64,000 nt of DNA from Carettochelys insculpta (Eukaryota > Chordata > Testudines > Carettochelyidae), in the NCBI RefSeq assembly GCF_033958435.1, contig NC_134141.1, positions 97,195,001-97,259,000 on the forward strand. Direction: 5' to 3'. Below, one piece after another: positions 55,060 to 64,000 of this stretch (within the stretch, counting starts at the first letter, position 1; the number at the start of each line of letters is the position of its first letter). Below the pieces are notes generated by a model that saw only the letters and a program-made list of their open reading frames with translations, was not told the DNA's origin and did no database searches. The translations under genes were made by a program, and so were the position numbers.

Positions 55060-55985
55060 GCAGGCCGGGTTCTTTCATTTGCGTTTAGTTCGGGTACAGC
55101 AGCAAGAGGAAAAATTACACTTTTTAGAGGCTTTAACAGTTACTTTTTATTTATACAAAGATAGAAACAATTTAACTAAGACAAATGATTAAAGTACAAG
55201 TTAGTACTCGTGGTTTTTAAAGGGGAAACAACACAATTTAACTTAAGAAAAGTTTTAGACAAACTAGCTAGCTTACACTAATACAATTAATGTGTACACA
55301 AGAAAGGCACGTTGCAGGTGTGATTTTCACCCCTGCCTCTTAGACCTGGTGGAACCAGAGTCTTTCCCTCAATTCCTATAGGAAAGAAGTGTAATACAGG
55401 TGTAATTCTTACCCCTGCCTCCAAGATCCAGTGTGACCCAGAATCTTTCTCTCAGTCCCTCAGGAAGAAGTAGATACAAACCAGGTGTCCCCAGTCTCGG
55501 GAGTTAATTCCAGACCTGGCCAGCAGGTGTAGGTGATTGAAACTCAAAGGGGGGTGGGCTGCCAAACCCCTCTTATACCCCTTTTGTCACGTAGGCTTCT
55601 TCCTGGTCTCCAGTGGCCAATCGGGAGGAATGTGTTTGAACCCCAGGTTTCCCAGGGAAGGTGCAAGGCTCAGTTTGCACCTGTGAATTGTGGACAGTTG
55701 GGTACCTTTGGAGGTGATGGGTGGAGATTCTCCGTTCTTCCTGGGGTAGTGATCAGGCGTGTCACTTAGCGAGATCAGCCAGAAGGGCGGGCATTAGCTA
55801 GCCCATTCACTGTCTGGTTTTTGTGTATAGTAGAGAGGCTGGGCGAGACAGCACACCTGCGTTCCCAGGACATCAAAGGCTGCCTGTCTCCCTTGCTTGT
55901 TTCTCTCTCTGTCTCTCCCGGTGGGGGGGCGGAGGGAAGAGAAGAAAAGGCCAAATGAGGGGTTTGTGTCTGGCTACAGGAAGAA
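55060..55985 (-). mobile_element. Solo LTR of endogenous retrovirus-like element, minus strand
   Basis: Minus-strand TATA box in ggggtataagaggggttt (plus about 55564-55582) and a polyadenylation signal in tataaataaaaagtaac (plus about 55141-55157). U3 extends to about 55985 and ends in C/T-rich tracts. Two imperfect internal repeats occur near 55320 and 55400 (gtgattttcacccctgcctc / gtaattcttacccctgcctc). No retroviral genes adjoin it. Ends approximate. Confidence 0.55.
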
Positions 55986-55989
55986 GTCT

Positions 55990-58285
55990 GGATAGGACAA
56001 ACAATGTCAGTATCATCACTGAATCATTTTGTAAAGGAAACAGTTTTGCTTTACAAGATTATCTCCAATAGATCCAGAATAATTGAGGCATGAAAAAGTT
56101 GAGTACATCATCTTCACTTCCCTGTTCTGCTTTTTGACATTTCCATTACCCTGAGTAAGCTGTTAGGCCCAGTTTGGAAGGGACATGTGAGGAAGATAAA
56201 CTTGCCCAGCTTAAATAGGAGGTCTTTTGGGTAGCAGTTTGGATCCTTGAGAACCAAATTCTAAACCATTTCTTCCTTCTGCAGTTGTGAAAAAAATTCT
56301 GCGTATGCAGGAGTTAGGAACTACAATGGAGTTCACTACTTTCCTGATTAAATTTGTGAAAAAATCCTAGGGGGCAATCTCAGAAAATGAGCAAACAAAT
56401 GAGCTCTTCATTGAAATTGAGCCTCTACAAACAAGAGAAAGACAAGATGCCTAAACTCATTAAAACTTGAGCACAACAGGAAAGGAAACACTGAACTTCA
56501 AATTTGCAAATTAGTTCTGACATGTTAGGATAATGGCCTTATAAATAACATAGTAATATAATTAACTGATGATCTTCTGATCTGCAGCAGCCACAAAGAC
56601 CTTCTGGGCCCAGCATTATCTGAAGGGCGATGGTATTTTTTCAAGCTATCCGTATTTATATTATTCTGTATACATCTCAAATTAAATTTTCTATTGTGCT
56701 GCCAGCACGTCACTGTCTTGAAATACTTCATTAGCATAACAATGGTTTATACTTATTAATCAAAATCATATAATAGAAACTACAAGAAAACTTTATCATC
56801 TTGTATTATTTTTAGAGGAGCCAATGTCTACTCCTGGACCAACCAGTTATGAACTTGGAGCAGAAGTTAATGAAAACCTTGTTGTTATTTATTTTTTTTA
56901 AATTGGCCTACATCCCTTTTATGTATATATAATAGTATAAAGAAGGTATGAGAGAATTAACTTGGTCTCACATTTGAAAGACCATAAATGTTAGTCAGTC
57001 AGGTTTTGCAGCAGACCCCTGGAAGGCCTCAAAGATGCTTGAGAAATTAAAGGGGAATGGGGTTGAGGGCATAAAATCTTAATAATGTTTTTCTGTAGCC
57101 AAAATGCTACTTGGTCACTGACCTTAAATAGGGGTTAATAAAATCTCTCTTCCCTTCCCCTCCCCCAAGTTTAAACAGTTTGACAAAAGTTCTGTCTTGG
57201 CTCTGTTTCTCTGTTTTTGTGGTGTGCCATGTTCTCCATTTATCACAGTCTTCAAAAACATATGAGAGCTGAATTTATAATATAAACATTAATTGGTAGG
57301 AAAATATACAGGAAACACTGGGAATAAAGCAAAATTATATTTTGATGTAATGTACATATATTTTAAATCCAGATAATAAAGTAAATCAGATTTTTAATTA
57401 ATTGGGCAAAGGCGGGGGGGTTTCCATGATTTTGTTTCATGGAGGATGAGGGGCTAATACTGACTGTGTCTCATTGTGGTGCATCGATAACTGCTTCCTG
57501 CTTTCAGCGTTTATTATCACGTGCAGTTGAAGTCACTTATTGGATATAATGGTATTGGGGCAGGGAGGGAAGGGAAAACAAGTACCAAAGATGTAACCAG
57601 GGCTCAGAGTGATCTGAAAAACGGGGAGGGAGGAGGCATCCCCCTTACCTGTACCCATGCCTCTGTCCAGAAATTAATTCTGTATTTTAAACCCTATGCC
57701 AGTTCTGCGAACTCCAGCCTTGCAAGATCTGTAGCTCCTGAGGTTCTTCAGTCCTCTCCTGCATCTGGGGAGAGACCTGCAAAGGGGCCATCTTATACTT
57801 GAGTGTTGCAGAGTGGAAAGGAGAGAGTACAGAAATGTTTTTTCTCAAAGAAGGTGATAAGAAAGAACAGATCTGATTTGCATGGCTCAGCTCTTCTCTT
57901 CCTCCTCCACTCTCTTACTGTGAGCATGGTGTCAGCTGACTGGGGAGGGGTTTGAGCTTTTGCCTGCTTCCTGCACCAGCTCTTGTTGCTTCTTGGAGAA
58001 GAGTAGCCAGGCAGGTGGGGAAAGCAGCCAGTCAGAGGGGAGTTTTCCCCCTGGGCAGTGCTAAAGTGTGCACCCAGCAAGCCAGCTTGGAGTTTAGAAA
58101 GTTGTGTTTTCTGGGTCTTAGTAATATGTATCAATTTCTAAAGTGCTGAGGACAACTGTAGGCCAAATTCTTCCCAAGATTTTCTGAGGATCCATGTGTA
58201 ATAGCTGCTTTTGGGCTGCATTGCTCTTACTGTTGGCAGGCGGCTCAAGCCTCATGAAGTTCATGAAGCTGCTGCTTAGTTCTTT
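55990..58285. other. Mostly unique-looking; no confirmed gene
   Basis: 2.3 kb of AT-rich sequence containing one weak exon candidate (56816-56902). No repeats recognised. Confidence 0.35.
56816..56902 (+). other. Weak exon candidate
   Basis: After an acceptor-like cttgtattatttttag the frame EPMSTPGPTSYELGAEVNEN runs on to LVVIYFF and a stop. The first 22 residues look protein-like, but there is no convincing donor or polyadenylation context. I do not recognise it. Confidence 0.15.
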
Positions 58286-58289
58286 TTGT

Positions 58290-59225
58290 GATTTTTCTGG
58301 AAGCCTTTGAATGCTTCACTTCAATGTAGTTTTTTCCTTCCCACAGCTGAAGTAGAGTAATGGGATGCCCAGGGTGCTTAATGAGGCCCTCTTTCCCACA
58401 GAATGGGAATCACACACTGTTCTGTTGAGAAATTACAGCCTTACCATAGTTCCATGGGATTAATCTGGCTGGCTGAGAAACTCCCTGTTAAGTTTTGCAC
58501 TCACAGCCGCGGTGCCACCTACTGGCCAGTCCTCAGAATTAGCTCTCTTTCAGCCTGGAGTGCCCTTTCCTGGGTGGTGTCTACCTGGCCATTACCTGGT
58601 TCTCCAAAACCTCTATCACAGCGCTGTTGAGGTCCACACTTCTTGTTTACCATGATGCATTCTTCCTCTCAGTACTGCCCAGCTTCAGCAACATGTTTTG
58701 GGGCCTCCCCTCCGAGACATTCCAGTTACCTCTAAGCCAATTACTCGCCTCAGAGACCAACTGTCATCCTTTCTCTCATCCCTTCCCTCAGGGGCAAACC
58801 GCAGCCAAACTTGGCCAGTCTCACCATTGGCCAGGGGGATGGACCTGATGCCCATTCCCACCCTGGCTGTCCCTCTGTGGTTTTCGTACCTGTTAAGCTT
58901 AGTACCTTACAATAAGGCCTCAGCTGAGGAGTTGCCAGTCTGGAGCTTCCCTGCTCCTCCTGTCCTTCTCCAGCACTGCTCTGTCCAAGGTACTCCTATG
59001 TGTATGCGTCAGTGAGTCTGGTTCTCTCCTAAGCTCGAGAGAGAGTGACTGCAGAGCAGAGGGAAGTCTTAATTATATATATTTTAATAACACCTAGCTT
59101 GGCCCTGATTGGCTGCCTCATGCCCTGTCCTGATTGATTCCTGAGACACCCTTCTCCGAGGTCTGGTTTTAACCCTTTATATTCCAGTGCACGGCAACCT
59201 CCCTTCCACGCTCCCATATGCTTCT
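58290..59225 (-). mobile_element. LTR-like GC-rich segment, minus strand
   Basis: Minus-strand TATA-like boxes occur in gaatataaagggttaaaacc (plus about 59167-59186) and aatatatataattaag (plus about 59070-59087), upstream on that strand of a GC-rich body. It resembles the block at 20885-21550. No coding domain; the overlapping open frames of 62-105 codons lack motifs. Class provisional. Confidence 0.35.
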
Positions 59226-59524
59226 CTTAGTCTTTTCATTTTTTTTCATTGTGTCTAGATTGTCAAAACGAAGAGGCCTCATGCCAAAATGACTGTTTGT
59301 CCAGCAGTGTTTGGAAAAAGAAATCTGCCCCCAAGGATAGATATTCTGTGGGCCAGTGAATTTGCCTGACATCATGTCAGCTGCTTACAAGACATGTAGG
59401 ATTTCAGGAACTGCTGCATGTGTGTTCTTGGAGGCAGAATTAATGAGCAGGTCTCTCTTGATTGGAATGCAGCACTTGGCTAGCCCCCTCATCTAGCCAC
59501 CACAGAGTGCAAATGGGACTCTAA

Positions 59525-59943
59525 GGCTGTATCTATACATGTCCCTCCCTTTCAGAAGGGGCATGTTAATGAGGCACTTTAGAACAGGTTAATGAGGCTC
59601 TGACATGCATATGTAGCACCTTATTAGCTCAAAGGCGGCCAGTCGTGCTTCAAAAGTGCTGCTTTCGAAACAGAGTGACTGTATAGACTCGGACGCTTTG
59701 AAATAAGCACCACACTTTGAAATTCCCTTGTTCCCAAAATGAATTGGGAATAAGGGAATTTCAAAGTGTGGGGTTTATTTCCAAGCGCCCGCAGCTATAT
59801 AGCCAGTCTGAGTTTTGAAGCGCAGCTGGCTGCCGTTATGCTAATGAGGTGCTGAATATGCATGTCAGCGCCTCATTAACCTGTTCTAAAGTGCCTCATT
59901 TACATGCCTCCTCTGAAAGAGAGGGGCATGTGTAGACATGGCC
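59525..59943. mobile_element. PIF/Harbinger-type foldback MITE
   Basis: A 419-bp element flanked by TAA on both sides (59522-59524 and 59944-59946). Left end GGCTGTATCTATACATGTCC; complement of the right end GGCCATGTCTACACATGCCC. Extensive internal inversion: taatgaggcactttagaaca pairs with tgttctaaagtgcctcattt, and a central hairpin has gaaattccctt / aagggaatttc near 59719-59763. No coding. Same family as 8109-8520. Confidence 0.75.
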
Positions 59944-59997
59944 TAAATGTATTCTTGGGTAACAGGGTATTCTAACTGTTTATCTCAGAGGACTTAG

Positions 59998-61541
59998 TAG
60001 GGTTGGCAGGCCTCAAGATTTTTGAGTAGAACACCTGGTGAAAAAAGGACGCTGGTGGCTCTGGTCAGCATTGCTGACTAAGCTGCTAAAAGTGCAGTCA
60101 GTGATGCAGTGGGGCTAAGGCTGGGTCACTGTCTGCCTGGCTCCGTGTGACTCCTGAAAGCAGCTAGGATTTCCCTGTGTTCTTGAGGTTGGATGGACAT
60201 GATAGCTGCTTCCAGGAGCTGCCTGTGATAAGTGACGCCCAGCTGGAGCCTGTACCCTGAACCATCTCTTGCCGTTTCCCAAATTCTCTGTCATTTAGAC
60301 ATGCTGTGGGCACCTATCCTTACTCATTCCGAGGGCACAGGTATTACCCTAGACTCTGTGTTTGTTGGGGCCTTTTACAGGTGAAAGAGTCTTACACAGT
60401 AACAGCCTACATAATCAGTATTTAAGTCATCAAAACCAGAGTGCACACGCTAAGCATACGATCTTTGCCTCTCCCAATAAAACAGATAAACTTGTCTAGA
60501 TAGCCAGCCATCATCAGGTCCATCTGGGGGACTCCAGTTTCTACATAGTGTCATTGGCACAGAGTTGAGGTCTTGCAGCTCTGATCTTGGAGCTGTGTCC
60601 TGGAGTTGGTTCACAAAGAACTTCCTTTTGGACCCCAGTTTATATATATTGAAACTTGAGTCCTGCTCAGCTATACCATAACCAATCCAAACGTATGACT
60701 ACATAGTTATCTAACAATCATGCTCCACCACCTGAACTGATGTACACCTAGCAAAATTATTTATATGGCAAACAGAAACAATTAAAATAGACAACCAATG
60801 GGAAAGTGAGCACCATGCTAACAGAACAACAAAGGAATGAGAATTTCCCAACCCCTGCTATTGATGGGTAGTTTCTTGCCAGATGAAATGTTGTCAAACT
60901 CAGTTTTCTTGGACCATCTGTTTCTTTATCTGGTGATCCTGGGTGCCTCTAGGACAGGGTGTCCATAGCAGCTTAGTATTACAATTTTAATGCAGTTTAG
61001 ACGCAAAGCATTTCCTGCTTTTCCGCTAAGGATGGCTGCTGCTCTTTCAGTCTGTCTACGGATGAAAGCCTTAGGTTTTAGGCCTTCCAATAGAGCTACA
61101 GAAAGAGCCCCTATCCTTACACTGCACCCTACCCTTGGCCAAGGTCAGAAATGCCTCCCATACTCCAACTCCCTGGCCCAGCCTTGATCTCCTTCCTGCG
61201 CCCCAAATGGCTAATCCACGGCCCCACTCCAAAGACGACATGCCCCAGCCAGGGCCATTATCCTTCTGTACCCCACACCAATAACTGGAGTTCTTCTCCT
61301 ACCCAAAGCCCACTCCTGCAAACTGAGTCCCTCATTTCTGGCCTCATCAGTCGACATACCCTGCGGGAGCCTGTACCCTCTCCTGATGCTCCCCTACCCC
61401 TGCACCAATTTGGTGAAAGTGAGTGAGGGTGGAGGAAAGTGAGTGGTGGAGTGAGCAGGGCACAGGGCCTAGAGAGGAGGCAGTGGTAGGATGAGGCAAG
61501 AGTGTTTGGTTTTGTGCGATTAGAAAGTTGGCAACCCTAGG
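59998..61541 (+). mobile_element. Large repeat with matching short termini and a nested insertion
   Basis: Begins tagggttggcaggcctcaag and ends agaaagttggcaacccta, so the outer 11 bases form an imperfect inverted repeat (TAGGGTTGGCA / TAGGGTTGCCA). The C-rich 3' part (61110-61541) matches 30485-30970. The interior is interrupted by unrelated sequence from about 60324 to 61109. No transposase. DNA-transposon-like by its ends, but the superfamily is unknown. Confidence 0.5.
60324..61109. mobile_element. Nested insertion inside the 60-kb repeat, class unknown
   Basis: cctatccttac occurs on both sides (60313-60323 and 61110-61120), as an 11-bp target duplication would. The enclosed 786 bp is AT-rich, unlike its host repeat, and has a TATA-like ttatatatattg near 60645 and aataaa near 60478. 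The edges do not read TG...CA and no protein motif is seen. It could be a LINE-type or LTR-related piece. Confidence 0.35.
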
Positions 61542-61544
61542 ATC

Positions 61545-64000
61545 TAGCAAAAAAGTCTATGCATAAGGTAGCAATTTTAGTGTCAAACGCAAGAGATCGA
61601 AATTATAATTGTTGACCTCGGTGAATGTAGATAATATATTAAGAGCCCATTGATTACTACATATAATCTAAGTCATAAAATTGTATGGTAGTAGACAGAA
61701 GCATTTATGTATATGTTGAGGACTTCAGAATCCATACCAGATTCCTTAAAGAAGATGAATCCTGTTTTTTTAATTTCTGTCCCAATCTGTATTAATGGAA
61801 ATGTCTGACATTCTGTATTATAATTTTAGCAAGCTATCGTGCTGTGTTAAACGTAGTTCTTTTCAGTTTGCTTTGGTTCACTGTGACCGTAGATACTGCC
61901 ATATTTAAGATTTGGTTTGTTTAGTTTATTTTGTTTATGGCTGTTTGGCTGACGAAAGTGTTTCCAGGTCTCTTGAAGGCCTCTGATAGTTCAGAATCAT
62001 TTGAGACACTGTAAGATAAGCTGTTGGAATTTGGCTCAATAGTAAGAAAAAATGCTTTTGTGAACATACATTTTTCTGCTGCACTGTGAATGGTACAAAT
62101 GTTGTGTTTAGTAATATAGTAGGCCAAAAAGCTGTTGACCCCTTATTGTATTGGTGGTTAGCATGTATCATATGTGTGAGATTTATGTCCGAAAGGAGGA
62201 GTTTGGATTGTATCAGACAAATGCTCTTTCTTGCACCAGCCAGACATTTCTTAATCTTTTCTAATGTAGACGTGTGCAGGCACTCGTGGAAATATTTTCA
62301 CTGTGCTGAGGTTTTTCTGAAACAAGCCCTGAACCAACATGTGTTCTCAGCAAGAGCTCATCTTGTCTCATTGTACATGACAGCTCAGTGATAATGCTCC
62401 CTTTCAAACATGTTACACTGAAGGGGAATATTCCCTAGTGTCTTGTCTTGAACAAAATGTCTTTGGACTGTAGCCTACTAAAGCCCATCTGTACAATTGA
62501 CAGTGTAGAGGCTGTATTAAAATTTGTTATAGCACTTGAGTTAGTGGAAATATATTACCTCTGGTAAAATGCAAGTTGAGTACTCTGGACTTAAACAGGA
62601 GAATTTATAGTGTGTTGCTGCTTTTCTGAGAACTGACTAGGTAAAAATGGCAACTTCTAACTCACTGCCCTAATCCCTATGTGTCTTTGGAGTCATGTAG
62701 CTGCTCACTTCAATGTCTAAGGTAAATATTTACTGGTTTTTACTTCTCATTGCAGTAAAGAGCCATTCTAACTGAAAGAAAGTTCTAGTCCTCCATAGAC
62801 ATCCTCGAGAGAATTGTTTACTAAACTCACACCAGATGTCTTCAGACCTGTTTGAAGGCAACAGTATTGCACAAATACGATTGCGGGTATAATTTGCTCC
62901 AAAGAGTCTTTACTGATGTTGTTTTGGGAGAAGGAAAGTGCTGTGCCCAGCTTTTGGATCCAAAATTTGTCCACAGCATTGATTAGTCGCAAAGCTGTTC
63001 TTTTACTTGGAAGTTAGAAACACTTTTGTGCTTTGGAATCCTCTGACATGCAACAAACGTGAAACTGACATTTTCATAGCAAATCACACTAAGGGGAGGA
63101 TTAACCTTATTCTTTGTGTCATTTGTATTGATCTTTTCATGCTCAGACTGCTGTACAGCAGCTAATAGTCAGTCAGTGAATGTTTCAGCAAGGATGAATT
63201 TGATCCAATCAGTTGCTAATTTTTTGTTTTTTGAGTGGTGTCTCAGTGGCTGCTCAATTTTAGGTACATGTGCATCATATTGTCTTTGTTCAGAGATCTT
63301 TGGAAGGAGTTCCTGTTTAGCCCTTGCCTGCTGCATATGTACTGTCGGGCTCCTTACTGAGGCTATATAGGGATGTGCAAATGAACTGTCCTCAGTTCCT
63401 TCTTAACTGCCTTCAGCCTCAGAAGAATATAGTATGTGACTGGTTGATGTATGCTTGTTTGCCATTTTGTTTGTATTTAGCTGTATAATTAGAGTAAATT
63501 TTGTACCTTCATAGTTGGAATATTTGTTTCCCATCCTCACCCCCCCCCCCCACCCTTACTGTTTTACCCTCTTCCACTGCTATGGGGTTTGAATACATTT
63601 TTATCTCCTGTCAGAGATATCGGGCTTTACAGGCTTCAAAAGATGCTATTCTTGTTGAAAAGCAATCCCCGTTAGTGAGAAAGATGCAAAAAAAAAAAAA
63701 AATACACACACACTTTGTTTGTGCATGTGAGAGAGTCATTCCCTGTTTATTTGATTCTCTTGTTATTTGGCTCTTTGTATTAACTGACCCACCAGTTGCA
63801 GCTTACCTGTTGGATAAAGCCATCAAAGGTTTGTGCAGGAGTCCTTCTCAGCCAGAATTCTGCTACAGTCCTGTTAACATAGTACACTTCACTCTTGGAT
63901 CGGGGAGCCCATTTTGGGTGCTTCACACAGTCCAAGGCAAATGCTCACAGTAGGAACAGCACTTGGAGAGCAATCTGTTGGAATTAAAGGCCGTCAGAAA
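61545..64000. other. No gene seen; short homopolymers
   Basis: 2.5 kb of unique-looking AT-rich sequence with a C-run near 63541-63552 and A15 plus a CA stretch near 63688-63713. The open frames at 63116-63370 and 63501-63953 lack motifs. Confidence 0.35.

Noticed and set aside
52170..55985. A complete provirus bounded by two LTRs
   Set aside because: The LTRs differ in sequence and length, and no retroviral protein motif is visible between them.
63501..63953. 150-codon frame at the window end
   Set aside because: Runs through a C-run and an A15/CA simple repeat and shows no domain or splice-bounded segment.

Overview
This window looks like ordinary nuclear DNA from a reptile, most likely a cryptodiran turtle. 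It is AT-rich, has no compact gene order, and I could not firmly identify a single host exon. It is built from old and young transposable elements separated by unique-looking AT-rich sequence, as expected for a long intron or an intergenic stretch. The assignment rests on the combination of tRNA-derived SINEs of the tortoise PolIII/Cry type (about 5.2, 40.0 and 50.1 kb), CR1 LINE fragments with the typical 3' ends, Penelope-like elements (PLEs) with GIY-YIG domains, and many hAT, Harbinger-like and Tigger-like DNA elements. All family names come from recognised motifs; no database search was run.

Layout. 0-11 kb: CR1 fragments on both strands, one SINE, two hAT-type non-autonomous copies, one Harbinger-type foldback MITE and a small PLE-derived foldback. 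11-26 kb: mostly unique-looking sequence, with an interrupted MITE at 15.9-16.7 kb, solo-LTR-like segments at 18.8-19.5 and 20.9-21.6 kb, and a cluster of hAT elements at 23.0-23.6 kb. 26-32 kb: MITEs, two PLE-derived foldbacks and a GC-rich repeat tract (29.4-31.0 kb). 32-38 kb: a PLE cluster containing an insertion with a 350-codon open frame between inverted arms (33.74-35.23 kb), a second decayed PLE (36.8-37.65 kb) and two more foldbacks. 38-52 kb: simple repeats, a 176-bp tandem duplication, a third PLE with recognisable reverse transcriptase (42.7-44.5 kb), another foldback, a Tigger-like element carrying a nested PLE fragment, a CR1 and a SINE. 52-64 kb: two related minus-strand LTRs, a further LTR-like block, a Harbinger-type MITE and a large repeat with matching termini that carries a nested insertion (60.0-61.5 kb).

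The most interesting system is the PLE-derived one. At least four short insertions (1515-1659, 28499-28766, 37820-37993, 45417-45614) share one design: two inverted copies of a PLE terminal repeat plus a single-sided tail. Each is flanked by a perfect 12-14 bp target-site duplication. A fifth (31686-31910) is a rearranged variant with an 11-bp duplication, and the 1.5-kb PLE at 33.74-35.23 kb has the same design around an open reading frame. The terminal repeats of one subfamily carry a hammerhead-ribozyme-like core. I read these as a non-autonomous foldback family mobilised by the PLE machinery. The individual observations are direct; the mechanism is inference.
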